Of a DNA stretch of 64,000 nt, positions 1-8,834 are shown piece by piece; the stretch's first letter is position 1, and each line of letters opens with the position of its first letter. This DNA is from Magnetococcus sp. PR-3 (GTDB lineage Bacteria; Pseudomonadota; Magnetococcia; Magnetococcales; Magnetococcaceae), in the NCBI RefSeq assembly GCF_036689865.1, contig NZ_JBAHUQ010000014.1:85069-149068 (forward strand), read 5' to 3'. The notes beneath the pieces are model-generated. The model ran no database searches, was not told the origin of the DNA, and saw only the letters and a list, made by a program, of their open reading frames with translations. Both the position numbers and the translations under genes were made by a program.

Positions 1-591
1 GAGTAAAGCCCAGGCTGCATGAATGGCCACCATCTGTTGTCGGTCTAGAGGTAGGAACTCCAGTTGATGTTCAAGGAGAAAAATCAGCCCTAAAAGCATG
101 GTTATGGTCAAGCCCAATAAAGCCAAGCGCATGGTGTGAACGGTGGGGTGCTTGGAGGGGGCGTGCCATAGAGCCCAACCGACCGGTAGTATAAACAGTA
201 AGAAGGCGCTGGGTAGAAGAATAGAGGCGGCCAGTAGTAAGTGATCTCGCCATTCAAAAAGATCGGGTAGACCGAGCATGAGGCAGAGTAGACCGGCGAC
301 CAGGAATGCGTGGCTGAAGTGGGCCAGAGACATGGCGGCAACACGTATGCCTGCCAGTACCGGGATCATCTGATACATGGCCCCCCACATAACCATATTC
401 AGCCAGCCGAGCATGATGCCGTGGACCATGGCGATGCCGATGGGGTCAAGATTATCTTCTTGCAGGTCTGCCCCATAAAAAAGCAAGGCGATGCCTGTTA
501 GAGCCATAAAAATAGGCGCTGTGGCAAAAAAACGAAACGGTATGTGTAGCGGTGGTGCTTGGTCAATGTGAAGTCCACTGTTTAAAAACAT
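1..591 (-). CDS. Polytopic membrane protein, heme-copper-oxidase-like (partial, runs off the window)
   Basis: An open frame of 197 codons starts at ATG 591 on the minus strand and leaves the window without a stop. The translation is very hydrophobic, with at least five likely membrane segments. One segment reads HGIMLGWLNMVMWGAMYQM, followed by IPVLAG. This His-Gly/Gln-Met-hx-Pro pattern recalls uncharacterised proteobacterial relatives of cytochrome oxidase subunit I and NnrS. The family call is from memory and the C-terminus is missing. It is divergent from the DUF2249-hemerythrin gene, and an FNR-type box lies between them, so a role in low-O2 or NO metabolism is plausible. The start has no strong ribosome-binding site and is uncertain. 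Confidence 0.6.
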   Translation of the reverse strand, partial: MFLNSGLHIDQAPPLHIPFRFFATAPIFMALTGIALLFYGADLQEDNLDPIGIAMVHGIMLGWLNMVMWGAMYQMIPVLAGIRVAAMSLAHFSHAFLVAGLLCLMLGLPDLFEWRDHLLLAASILLPSAFLLFILPVGWALWHAPSKHPTVHTMRLALLGLTITMLLGLIFLLEHQLEFLPLDRQQMVAIHAAWALL

Positions 592-676
592 GCGGTTGTA
601 ACCGTTTCTCGCTAGAGTTGGGGCTTTTTGAGCCTATTCATGGTAAAAAGGCTACGCGAAATAGGGGCCAACCCGG

Positions 677-717
677 TTGATGCGTATCAAGGCAGGACCG
701 AATTGGTCCGCTATAGT
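677..717 (+). promoter_or_regulatory. FNR/CRP-family box with class II promoter geometry
   Basis: The perfect dyad TTGAT-GCGT-ATCAA at 677-690 matches the FNR consensus TTGAT-N4-ATCAA. A -10-like hexamer TATAGT lies at 712-717. The predicted start point, near 724-725, places the centre of the box about 41 bp upstream, the classic spacing for FNR activation. The box sits in the gap between the divergent membrane protein and the DUF2249-hemerythrin gene. The bound regulator could be FNR or a Dnr/Nnr-type relative, and the sequence cannot separate these. Confidence 0.75.
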
Positions 718-755
718 AAAGCTGGATGAGGGGCTTCTTTAGAGAGGAGAGCGGC

Positions 756-1439
756 ATGCAGGTTCTGGATTTAACAGGGATGAATGGTGAGAGCACTGCC
801 GTACAAGCCCTGCAAGAAGGTTTTGATGCTCTGCCTGAAGGGGAGAGTGTAAAGGTTGTGGGTGAAGATGGCCACGCGCAGCTGTTGGAAGGGTTCCAGA
901 ATGATAACTGGGGCACTTACGAGTGGTATCCTCTCCCCGTTGAGCAGGGGTGGTCCATTGCGCTACATAAAAAATCTGAGGTGAAATCTCCCCGTCAGGT
1001 GGCGGAGTATTTTACCTTTGATCATCGTCGTTGTGATGATCTTTTTGCTCAGATGGAAAATGCCGCTTCTGCGGGTGATGATGCAACAGCCATAGCCTCT
1101 TTCCAGGCATTTGATATGGGGATGCTGCACCATTTCCGTATGGAAGAAGAGGTGCTGTTCCCGAGTTTTGAGCAAAAAACTGGTATGACCCAAGGGCCAA
1201 CTATGGTGATGCGTATGGAGCATCAGCAGATGCGTGGCTTGCTCTCCCAAATGCGTGAGTTTGTGTTGCACCAAGATGTTAAAGGTATGGCTGGCGTGGG
1301 GGGGACGCTACTCTTTGTGATGCAGCAGCATAATATGAAAGAGGAGCAGATGCTCTACCCCATGACCGATATGCATCTGGGGCAGGATGTGGATGAGCTG
1401 TTAAAAAATATTCAAACCCTTGAGCCCAATCGGGGTTGA
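756..1439 (+). CDS. DUF2249-hemerythrin HHE domain protein
   Basis: 227 residues. The N-terminal ~75 residues match the DUF2249 pattern (an LDL start, Glu/Gly-rich loops, then a WYPLPVEQGWSIALHKK strand). Residues ~85-220 form a hemerythrin-like helical bundle with the iron-ligand motifs FDHRR, HHFRMEEEVLFP, MEHQQM and QQHNMKEEQMLYP. Such proteins bind a di-iron centre and are linked to O2, NO or iron handling. ATG 756 has GAGAGGAG just upstream and is preferred to ATG 726. The FNR-type promoter directly upstream fits expression under low oxygen. The exact ligand and role are not known. Confidence 0.85.
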   Translation: MQVLDLTGMNGESTAVQALQEGFDALPEGESVKVVGEDGHAQLLEGFQNDNWGTYEWYPLPVEQGWSIALHKKSEVKSPRQVAEYFTFDHRRCDDLFAQMENAASAGDDATAIASFQAFDMGMLHHFRMEEEVLFPSFEQKTGMTQGPTMVMRMEHQQMRGLLSQMREFVLHQDVKGMAGVGGTLLFVMQQHNMKEEQMLYPMTDMHLGQDVDELLKNIQTLEPNRG

Positions 1440-1451
1440 TTTTGTCGACAA

Positions 1452-1481
1452 AAAGCTGGGGGCTAGAGAGTCCCCAGCTTT
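1452..1481 (+). terminator. Hairpin downstream of the hemerythrin gene
   Basis: AAAGCTGGGG (1452-1461) pairs perfectly with CCCCAGCTTT (1472-1481) across a 10-nt loop, 13 bp after the stop codon. The T-run is weak, so termination is probable but not certain. Confidence 0.55.
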
Positions 1482-1483
1482 GA

Positions 1484-1997
1484 TTATCTTGCCTAGGGTA
1501 TCAGCCCTGCCTTGATCTCAGCGGTTCTTTATATCTTTCACACGTATTGTATCGTCGTTCTTTTTTTCGCCGCTCTATATACTTCGCTTCCCTCGCTTTT
1601 TTCTCACTGCTATGAGTTCCTTGCTGTTGTCTTTAAGATGTTGCCAGTATCTGTACGGCTCTTTTTCCCTTAGTAGTTTACTTGTGCCGTTAATCTGTGC
1701 GTGTTTGCAGAGGCTCTGGATAGTCCGGAAGCTGCTCCTTACCTGTTGGTGGGTAAAGAGTGAAATCGCATAAATGTTGTTTGGTGGTTAATCTCTGGGG
1801 TTTTGTTGGCGATTCATTGTTCTAGATCTAAGTAAATCTATGCATGGTTTTTAAGATGTTAGGCTCTGTTGTTTGATGATAAATAGCTTGGATTTAAGCT
1901 GTTTGCGTGTCTGTGAAGATGAATACAGCATGTTATAACCGTGTCTTGTTTAAGTTAGGGCCTCTTTCAAAAGTGGCTGTGCCATGACCACGCTGTC
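1484..1997. other. Intergenic region with no recognised gene
   Basis: About 510 bp, T-rich on the plus strand, lies between the hemerythrin terminator and the end of the HPP gene. I see no sustained open frame with a ribosome-binding site, no tRNA-like fold and no long repeat. Confidence 0.6.
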
Positions 1998-2471
1998 TTA
2001 AGTCGTTGGGTAGGGGGTTTGAGCTGTGCGATGGAAAAGAAACGCCATAAGTAGCAGTAGAAGTGAACCGGTCAGTATGGGAAAAAAAAGGGTGCTTAAA
2101 TGGTGAGGCATACCCATGACCACTAAGGGTGTTGCTCCTGCTGGAGGGTGGGTTGTCCCTGTGAGCTGCATGAGCAAAATGGCGACACCCACGGCCAACC
2201 CCATACTCCAGCTGTTCTCCCCCATCAGTACAACCAGGGTCAACCCGACGAGTGCGGCAAGAAAGTGGCCGCCAATCAAATTTTTGGGTTGCGCTAAAGG
2301 GCTGTTGGGTAGGGCAAACAGTAGAACGCAGCTGGCGCCAAAAGGTGCCATTAGTAAAGGCTGATCTGCTGCCTCAGACAGCCAAGCCAGTAGGCAGATG
2401 GCGATGCACCCACCAATCCCTGCTTTGAGCTTAAAAGGGGTGCTTTGAAGGTGCTGTTTTTGGGTGATCAT
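1998..2471 (-). CDS. HPP family integral membrane protein
   Basis: 157 residues with four likely transmembrane helices. It carries the family signature THPPAGATP in the third segment, plus LMAPFGASCVLLF and LIGGHFLAALVG, both typical of the HPP family (PF04982). Plant members have been linked to nitrite transport, but bacterial roles are mostly unknown. The open frame extends upstream to 2678, but ATG 2471 has AAAGGA about 6 nt upstream and begins just before the first helix, so I use it. It is divergent from a TetR regulator that probably controls it through the repeats between them. Confidence 0.85.
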   Translation of the reverse strand: MITQKQHLQSTPFKLKAGIGGCIAICLLAWLSEAADQPLLMAPFGASCVLLFALPNSPLAQPKNLIGGHFLAALVGLTLVVLMGENSWSMGLAVGVAILLMQLTGTTHPPAGATPLVVMGMPHHLSTLFFPILTGSLLLLLMAFLFHRTAQTPYPTT

Positions 2472-2496
2472 GGTGAATCCTTTAACATAAAATGTG

Positions 2497-2536
2497 ACAG
2501 ATCTGTATCGTATAGGTTTAAGGTATACCGATCTGT
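2497..2536. promoter_or_regulatory. Two candidate TetR operators
   Basis: ACAGATCTGT at 2497-2506 is a perfect palindrome. The related ACCGATCTGT lies at 2527-2536. Both continue as GATCTGTAT, and their starts are exactly 30 bp apart, about three helical turns. They lie between the HPP start (2471) and the TetR start (2630), where an autorepressor that also controls HPP would bind. Confidence 0.55.
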
Positions 2537-2629
2537 ATTGTTTTGCAAGTCGGTGACTGTTTACCTGAGGGGGCTTTTGGTAAACTGGGCTCTTGATCGT
2601 CTGCTGTTTGAAATTAAAAAGAGGGTAAT

Positions 2630-3208
2630 ATGGCCAAGTTAACCGCACGGGAACGCTTGATTGAAGCCGCCTTAACACTTTTTTACCGAGAAGGCTTTCA
2701 TGCTACGGGTATTGAGCGGGTGTTGCTTGAGGCTGGTGTCTCTAAAATGACCCTATATCGTCATTTTCAATCGAAGGAAGATCTGATTCTAGCGGCTCTC
2801 AGGCGGCGGGATGAGCGGTTTCGGGTGTGGTTAATCCGTGCCATCAAAGCCTATAAGGGGGATGCTAGATCGCGACTGCTTGGAATGTTTGATGCCCTTG
2901 ATGCTTGGTTTCATGGAGATGGTCCCGGCCAGTTACCTTTTTGTGGCTGTATGTTTATTCATGCTGCAGGAGAGTATGGTGAACTGAGTTCTCCTATCCA
3001 CACGTTGGCCGCCGAGCATAAGCGTCTTGTTTTGGAAGATCTGCGTCTATTGGTCGCTGAAGCTGGATTGCCGCTCTCTTTTGCTGAGCAGTTGGCTCTG
3101 CTCAAAGAGGGGGCGATTGTGAGCGCATCAGTTACCGGCGATTTGTCCAGTGCCTTGCGGGCGAAGCAGATGGCAGAAGTACTGTTTTTGCAAGAAGAGC
3201 GTAGATGA
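2630..3208 (+). CDS. TetR/AcrR family transcriptional regulator
   Basis: 192 residues. The N-terminal helix-turn-helix includes RERLIEAALTLFYREGFHAT, then VSKMTLYRHFQSKEDLI, the standard TetR DNA-binding pattern (residues ~6-52). The C-terminal two thirds are a helical ligand-binding and dimer domain of unknown specificity, with the short Cys-containing stretch FCGCMF near residue 104 that could sense a reactive or thiol-binding compound. ATG 2630 follows AGAGGGT. The regulator is divergent from the HPP gene, and candidate operators lie in the gap. Confidence 0.9.
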   Translation: MAKLTARERLIEAALTLFYREGFHATGIERVLLEAGVSKMTLYRHFQSKEDLILAALRRRDERFRVWLIRAIKAYKGDARSRLLGMFDALDAWFHGDGPGQLPFCGCMFIHAAGEYGELSSPIHTLAAEHKRLVLEDLRLLVAEAGLPLSFAEQLALLKEGAIVSASVTGDLSSALRAKQMAEVLFLQEERR

Positions 3209-3408
3209 GGGAAAGAGGGGGGGCTATTTAACGGTTGGTTGGAGGGGGGAGGAGCCCGTTTATCTCTGTATGGCCGTTAAGTGATAGATGAGCCGATACC
3301 AAAAGGGGGGGGCGCTAAGGTGCTGTTTGGTACAGATTGGCCTTGTGGTTGTTTTCTGCAAGGGCTCGATCCATACAAATGTTGGCGCGTTGCTGAGCTG
3401 GGGAGGGT

Positions 3409-4269
3409 TTAGTGGCCTCGGGGATTGAAGGCAGATTTTTTAGCGAGCTTTTTATAGAGGCGCCGTTCTGCATTGTTTAGCTGCTTGGGGACCGCAATAT
3501 TCAGTCGCAAATATAGATCACCACTCTGACCAAAGCCGGGTTTAGGAAAACCTTTGCCTCTTACCCGAATAAGTTGCCCTGAGCTGGAGCCTTCTGGAAT
3601 GTGGACGCGAATGATGCCACCCAGCGATTTAAACTGTACGGGCTCGCCTAAAGCGGCTTCCCAGGGAGAGAGGGTTAAGCTGCTGTAGAGATCGTAGCCA
3701 TCCAGTTGAAAGTGGGGGTGGGGGGGGATCTCAACGGTAAAAATAATATCCCCACCACTGATCTCTTTAACGATGTTGGGGCGTATCTGATTGTATACCC
3801 GGACTTTATCCCCATTCACCACACCTTTAGGGATCTGTACTTGAATGGTACGGAAGCCCCCAAGCTCTTTCATGTTCAGGCGTACTTGGTGAATTTCACC
3901 GCGGTTGGCCACCTCTAGCGGTACAATCAGTTTAGCCTCAACATGGTGAGGCCTGCCTTTAATATTCTGGTTGCTGCGGTGGGCGCGGTTTTGCGGGTGC
4001 TGTGGGCTTTTGTGGGGCCATATTGGGCGCTGACTGCGGTCATAATGTGCCCGCTTATGGGGGTCCTTCAGAACATCATAGGCTTCGCCCAATGCTTTAA
4101 ACAGGCTTTCCGCCTGGGGCATGGGGCTAACGTCGGGATGGTACTGGCGGGCCAGACGGCGATAAGCATTGCGTATCTGCGCCTGGGTCGCGGTACGGGG
4201 TACGTTAAGCCTTCTGTAGAAATCCTGTTCCATCATTGCCAAGCTGCCTGAAAAAGTCTGTGCATCCAC
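3409..4269 (-). CDS. cbpA: CbpA-type DnaJ-class co-chaperone
   Basis: 286 residues. The J domain occupies residues ~16-80 (YRRLNVPRTATQAQIRNAYR, then the HPD motif in YHPDVSP). It is followed by a short linker and two DnaJ C-terminal substrate-binding subdomains (LIVPLEVANRGEIHQVRL; GDIIFTVEIPPHPHFQLDGY; LYLRLNIAVP). The Cys-rich zinc finger of true DnaJ is absent, as in CbpA. J-domain proteins stimulate DnaK, and CbpA also binds curved DNA. The start is ambiguous: ATG 4269 has GGGAG very close upstream, while ATG 4233/4236 would give a more usual N-terminus. No cbpM-like gene is adjacent. Confidence 0.88.
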   Translation of the reverse strand: MDAQTFSGSLAMMEQDFYRRLNVPRTATQAQIRNAYRRLARQYHPDVSPMPQAESLFKALGEAYDVLKDPHKRAHYDRSQRPIWPHKSPQHPQNRAHRSNQNIKGRPHHVEAKLIVPLEVANRGEIHQVRLNMKELGGFRTIQVQIPKGVVNGDKVRVYNQIRPNIVKEISGGDIIFTVEIPPHPHFQLDGYDLYSSLTLSPWEAALGEPVQFKSLGGIIRVHIPEGSSSGQLIRVRGKGFPKPGFGQSGDLYLRLNIAVPKQLNNAERRLYKKLAKKSAFNPRGH

Positions 4270-4315
4270 TCCCGATGTTTGGGGAGCTGCAAGAACTTAA
4301 TCTGCAAAGCCTAGG

Positions 4316-4337
4316 CCAAGCAGGGGGCTCTGCTTGG
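4316..4337 (-). terminator. Weak hairpin after mfd
   Basis: CCAAGCAG (4316-4323) pairs with CTGCTTGG (4330-4337), 30-50 bp past the mfd stop. No T-run follows, so it may be only a pause or a stability element. Confidence 0.3.
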
Positions 4338-4368
4338 TAAAGCTGCTTAAGCGTTGGCCCGTAAAGGG

Positions 4369-7300
4369 TTAGATGAGTGTCGTTAAGGCCATGCGTACCT
4401 CAGACAAGCGCGCCTTATCGTCGTGCCACTGGCGGTTTTTTAACACAAGGGTGCGGCTGGTCTGGTCCAAACGGGCATTACCTACCTCTCTTTGAACCAT
4501 GGCAATCAGACGTGGGATCTCAACGGTAAAGACTTCATCAAACTGGAAGGTACCACCTTTGGGGCCTGCATCCAGCTTGGTGATGCGAAGTTTGACACAG
4601 AGACGTTTGATCTCCATAACCGACAGTAGGTGATCGACCGTTGAGGGCATTGGGCCAAAGCGATCGGCCAGTTCAATACGCATCTCTTCCAGCTCTTCAT
4701 GGCTGTGCAGCTCTGCAATGCGTTTGTAAAGCGTCAGACGTTGATGAACATCCCCCACATAATCTTCAGGGATATAGGTTGAGAGGTGCAGGTTGATGTT
4801 GGGTACTACAGGGGCCGGCCCCTCTTCGGCAACGGGTGCGGCTTTACGCCCAGGAACAGGGGCTTCCAGGCCAGCAGCCCGTGCCGCTTTAAGAGTATCC
4901 ACCGCTTCACGCAGCATTTGGTTGTAAAGCTCAAAGCCCACCTCTTTGATCTGCCCGGACTGTTCATCCCCCAGTATGTTGCCTGCACCACGAATTTCTA
5001 AATCATGAGTGGCCAACATAAAGCCAGCACCTAGTTCGCCCAGGCTCTCCAGGGCATCCAGGCGTTTTTCAGCATCTTTGGTCAAGCGGCGTCGGTGGGG
5101 TACCAGCATGTAAGCATAAGCTCTGTGCTTGCTGCGTCCGACCCGGCCACGGAGCTGGTGCAACTGGGCGAGACCAAATTTATCAGCCCGATCAATAATA
5201 ATGGTATTGGCTGTGGGTATATCGACCCCATTTTCTACGATGGTAGTGCAGACCAGAATGTTGAAAGTTTGACGGTAAAAATCCATCATCACTTTTTCCA
5301 ACTGGTTTTCCCGCATCTGACCGTGGGCGACACCAACCCGGCCCTCTGGTACCAGCTCGGCAATCTCCTGAGCTTTGCGCTCAATATCTTGAACCTGGTT
5401 GTGAACATAGAAGATCTGACCACCCCGGTAGAGCTCCCGCAAAATGGCTTCACGCACCTGCTGTTTATCATAGTGGGTAATGATGGTACGAATGGCCAGC
5501 CGGTCTGCCGGGGGGGAGGCGATAATGCTGATATCCCTGACACCCGCCATGGCCATGTTCAAGGTACGGGGGATGGGGGTTGCGGTCAGGGTTAGGATAT
5601 CCAGTGTGGCACGCAGGTTTTTAATGCGTTCCTTGTGGGTCACGCCAAAGCGCTGCTCCTCATCAACCACCAGAAGTCCGAGATCCTTGAACTTAAGATC
5701 TGTTTGTAAAAGGCGGTGGGTACCAACAATGACATCCACCTGTCCTTTATTGATCGCTTCAATGGTGGCTTTTTGCTCTTTTGGGGTTCTAAAACGGGAG
5801 AGAATATCGACCCGGAGTGGGTAGCTGGCCAGTCGTTTGGCAAAGTTCTCGTAGTGTTGCTGAGCCAAAATGGTTGTGGGCACTAAAATAGCGACCTGTT
5901 TGCCATCCATCGCGGCCCGGAAGGTAGCCCTTAAGGCGACCTCTGTTTTACCAAAACCAACATCACCACAAACCAGACGATCCATGGCTTTGGTTGAGGC
6001 CATATCATCCAAAACAGCCTCAATCGCTTTGGCTTGGTCCACCGTCTCTTCAAAGGGAAAAGCGCTGGCGAACTCCTGATACAAAGCGTCTGGGCCAGAG
6101 TAAACGACCCCCTTGGTGGCCTCTCTTTGGGCTTGAATGGCCACCAGTTCTTCGGCCATATCCAGAATTTTTTTGCGGGCCTTGGCGCGGGTTTTAGCCC
6201 AGCGTTTACCGCCCAGTTTGTCCAGTTGAACCTCTTCACCTGAAGAGTGCTTGCCCACACGATCTAGGTTCTCTACCGGCACATAGAGCTTATCGCCACC
6301 ATGGTAGATGATCAGTAGAAAATCATTTTTTAGCTGGCCAACCTCTAGGGAGGTCAAACCACCAAAACGACCGACACCATGGTCGGCGTGGACCACCGCA
6401 TCCCCTTCACTAAGGTCTGCAAAGCTTGCTATGAGCTGGTCCAGGTAGCGGCGGCTCATCTGGCGGCGGCGAATGCGTACCCCAAAAACATTGTCCTCAC
6501 TGATCAGCACCACATTATGGTCAGGGTGCTCAAAGCCATCCGTTACATCCCCTAGCAACAGCAGGGGTTGTGTTGAGCCCTCTTTGATCAGTTCTGGCCA
6601 ACCGCCACCATCTATGGCGCTAATTTTATGGTCCGCCAACAGTTCACGCATACGTTCGCGCTGGCCAATGGTCCGGGAGACAAAGCCAATCCGGCGGTTC
6701 TCCTGCTGCCATGACACAATCTGTTTGCTTAGGCGGTCCATGACCGTTGCGGTAGCTTTTTTCTCATCCTGTTGGCTGTTATCAACCCCTTCTAGGCCTT
6801 GTTGAATGGGGGGGATCGGATGCAAGCCAGGATCTGTCGGGCGCTTAGCTTGAGTGTCTTGAATGAGCTGTGGGTGCGGTTTTAAGCAGCTATTAAGCTC
6901 TCGTTGATCCAGATAGAGGGTTTGACGGGCAATGCAGCGCATGGAGCTGCCATCGTAGCCATTTTCGCCCCCTTGTCCCGCCCGAAAGGCGATTTGATGT
7001 TGATCTTCAATCTCTCTGGCGCGCTCTTCAATCTGTTCCTGAACATCCGCCTCCATCAGGAATAGGCTCTGGTCAGGCAGATAATCAAACAGGGTATTTA
7101 GCTCAGGATAAAAGAGAGGAAGATACTGCTCCATGCCTTGGTGGGTGTGGCCGTGGGTGATCTCTTTATAAATGAGATCCTCCGCCGCATAGCCACCAAA
7201 GATCTCACGGTAACCCGTACGGAAGCAGCTAATGGTATCTGCATTAAGAATGACTTCCCGTACAGGCAGTACCTCTACAGACGGAATGGGGTCCAAGGAT

Positions 7301-7965
7301 CGCTGATTGGTGGGATCAAACAGGCGGATGTTATCTACCTCATCCCCAAACAGCTCAACACGGACCGGCTCTTCACGTCCGGGAGGAAAAAAGTCAATCA
7401 ACCCCCCGCGTGCGGCAAACTCGCCTGGTTCAGAAACCTGAGAGACCGGGTTGTAACCAGAACGGGTCAGTAGTTCCCTAAATTCCGGTAGGTTAAGCTG
7501 ATCACCAATAGAGAACGCAAAACCATAGCGGGCCAGAACCGATTTAGGCATCAGCCGCTGCATCATGGCTGCAGGGGTGGTGATCACCACCGTTCGGCTA
7601 TCTCCTGTATCGCTCTCTGTACTAATAGGTCCCGTGCCTGCCAGCCCCAGTAAGCGAGAGAGGGTCGCGAGACGATCCCCAACCAATGGGCCGTAGGGAG
7701 AGAGGGGCTCAAAGGGGAGTGTTTCCCAGGCGGGAAAGGGTAGGATGTGCAGACCCTGTTTCTCACCAAAAAAAAGCAGCTCTCGAGCGATGGCTTCAGC
7801 CCGTTGAACCTTACCTGTCACCAGTACCACAGGTGCAGGTTGGGCAATCGCTAAAGAGGTCGCCAGCCAACTGGAGCTCCCCGAGGTCAGACCCGGTAGG
7901 GGGAGAGGGCTTTTACGGCCTTGTAGCTTTTCTAGAAGTTTTTGCGCTGCTATTAGATTGGTCAC
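4369..7965 (-). CDS. mfd: Transcription-repair coupling factor Mfd
   Basis: 1198 residues, slightly longer than usual. In order: a UvrB-like module; a linker near residues 345-410 rich in polar residues and Pro, which may account for the extra length; an RNA-polymerase-binding CarD-like domain (GDAVVHADHGVGRFGG); RecG-like SF2 translocase lobes with Walker A CGDVGFGKTEVALR and the DEEQ box VVDEEQRFGV; and a TRCF C-terminal domain. Mfd displaces RNA polymerase stalled at DNA lesions and recruits UvrA. The frame begins with GTG 7965, and no strong ribosome-binding site is visible. Confidence 0.97.
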   Translation of the reverse strand: MTNLIAAQKLLEKLQGRKSPLPLPGLTSGSSSWLATSLAIAQPAPVVLVTGKVQRAEAIARELLFFGEKQGLHILPFPAWETLPFEPLSPYGPLVGDRLATLSRLLGLAGTGPISTESDTGDSRTVVITTPAAMMQRLMPKSVLARYGFAFSIGDQLNLPEFRELLTRSGYNPVSQVSEPGEFAARGGLIDFFPPGREEPVRVELFGDEVDNIRLFDPTNQRSLDPIPSVEVLPVREVILNADTISCFRTGYREIFGGYAAEDLIYKEITHGHTHQGMEQYLPLFYPELNTLFDYLPDQSLFLMEADVQEQIEERAREIEDQHQIAFRAGQGGENGYDGSSMRCIARQTLYLDQRELNSCLKPHPQLIQDTQAKRPTDPGLHPIPPIQQGLEGVDNSQQDEKKATATVMDRLSKQIVSWQQENRRIGFVSRTIGQRERMRELLADHKISAIDGGGWPELIKEGSTQPLLLLGDVTDGFEHPDHNVVLISEDNVFGVRIRRRQMSRRYLDQLIASFADLSEGDAVVHADHGVGRFGGLTSLEVGQLKNDFLLIIYHGGDKLYVPVENLDRVGKHSSGEEVQLDKLGGKRWAKTRAKARKKILDMAEELVAIQAQREATKGVVYSGPDALYQEFASAFPFEETVDQAKAIEAVLDDMASTKAMDRLVCGDVGFGKTEVALRATFRAAMDGKQVAILVPTTILAQQHYENFAKRLASYPLRVDILSRFRTPKEQKATIEAINKGQVDVIVGTHRLLQTDLKFKDLGLLVVDEEQRFGVTHKERIKNLRATLDILTLTATPIPRTLNMAMAGVRDISIIASPPADRLAIRTIITHYDKQQVREAILRELYRGGQIFYVHNQVQDIERKAQEIAELVPEGRVGVAHGQMRENQLEKVMMDFYRQTFNILVCTTIVENGVDIPTANTIIIDRADKFGLAQLHQLRGRVGRSKHRAYAYMLVPHRRRLTKDAEKRLDALESLGELGAGFMLATHDLEIRGAGNILGDEQSGQIKEVGFELYNQMLREAVDTLKAARAAGLEAPVPGRKAAPVAEEGPAPVVPNINLHLSTYIPEDYVGDVHQRLTLYKRIAELHSHEELEEMRIELADRFGPMPSTVDHLLSVMEIKRLCVKLRITKLDAGPKGGTFQFDEVFTVEIPRLIAMVQREVGNARLDQTSRTLVLKNRQWHDDKARLSEVRMALTTLI

Positions 7966-8071
7966 GGCATTTCATCTTGGATGGGGGGCTTCGAATAAAC
8001 GGTAGATTATCCCGTAGCATGGGGTGCTTGGAAAGGAAAAAACCAAATTATAAAAAGATGTTGCCCTAGCC

Positions 8072-8104
8072 AAAAAAGGGGGGGCAAAGAGCCCCCCCTT
8101 TTTT
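8072..8104 (-). terminator. Rho-independent terminator for the kinase-like pair
   Basis: AAAAAAGGGGGGG and CCCCCCCTTTTTT form a 13-bp stem around a 7-nt loop, with U-tracts in both directions. It lies just past the stop of the minus-strand gene at 8131. Confidence 0.9.
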
Positions 8105-8130
8105 GGGGTAGATCAAAGGCATATCATGCT

Positions 8131-8817
8131 CTATTTGGGCATGATAAAGCCCATTTCACGCATACCTTTTTCAACTAACTCAACAGTGGCTTGGGCCTTG
8201 AATAGATCGGTATTAACCACCATATCGTAGTAGTTGTGGCGGCCACTGTGGTTTTGATAAAGGTTCTCTACAAACTCTTGGCGCTCACGATCTGTTTGCA
8301 CCACCAGTTTTTCAGCCTTTTTTTGCTTAATGTTCTCACGCTTGGCCACCCGCTCGGCACAGTGGTGTAGGGAGCCTTCGACCCGTAAACGGAACACTTT
8401 GTGTTTTTGGCTTAAGAGTAAATGGGCACCACGACCAACAATAACCCCGCCTTGGGGGGCGATGCTCATGATCACCTTAACCATATAGTAGTTAAAGGTA
8501 TCTTTGCTGGTGGACTTACCTGTAAACATTGAGGTAACCCACTCTGCCATAACGCCTGAGGTACGTTCATCCAGTCGTTTGGTCAGGTAGGGGTCGGACT
8601 TAGCCTGTTTGGTTACTTCCGTAATCAGCTCTTTGTCGTAGAGAGGGACCTGTAAAGATTCCGCCAAACGGGCTGCGATCTTATGACCATTGGCCCCCAA
8701 ACCGCGGGAGACCGTAACCAGGGGAACGGCAGGGGCAGCTTCATCATTATGGGTGTCATGATAAATTTTAGCACCCATGATGGATTGTAGAAGGGTTTGT
8801 GTCCGTGCGTCATTCAT
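8131..8817 (-). CDS. Cytidylate kinase-like family protein (downstream paralog)
   Basis: 228 residues. A nucleotide-binding start VTVSRGLGANGHKIAARLAE, then LYDKELI, GGVIVGRGAHLLL and VDTDRERQEF-like motifs, matches the cytidylate_kin2/AAA_26 family (PF13189), whose loop lacks the classic Lys of a P-loop. Members are often annotated as cytidylate kinase but rarely tested. ATG 8817 follows GGAGGAGG. The upstream neighbour is a paralog of the same length 17 bp away, so the two probably form one operon and perhaps a heteromer. The substrate is unknown. Confidence 0.8.
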   Translation of the reverse strand: MNDARTQTLLQSIMGAKIYHDTHNDEAAPAVPLVTVSRGLGANGHKIAARLAESLQVPLYDKELITEVTKQAKSDPYLTKRLDERTSGVMAEWVTSMFTGKSTSKDTFNYYMVKVIMSIAPQGGVIVGRGAHLLLSQKHKVFRLRVEGSLHHCAERVAKRENIKQKKAEKLVVQTDRERQEFVENLYQNHSGRHNYYDMVVNTDLFKAQATVELVEKGMREMGFIMPK

Positions 8818-8834
8818 GCTGTCCTCCTCCCTCG

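Noticed and set aside
310..501. 63-codon plus-strand frame antisense to the partial membrane gene
   Set aside because: It is a shadow of the membrane protein reading on the minus strand.
2116..2642. Plus-strand frames of 82 and 65 codons opposite the HPP gene and its upstream region
   Set aside because: They are shadows of the HPP gene and the intergenic operator region and lack ribosome-binding sites.
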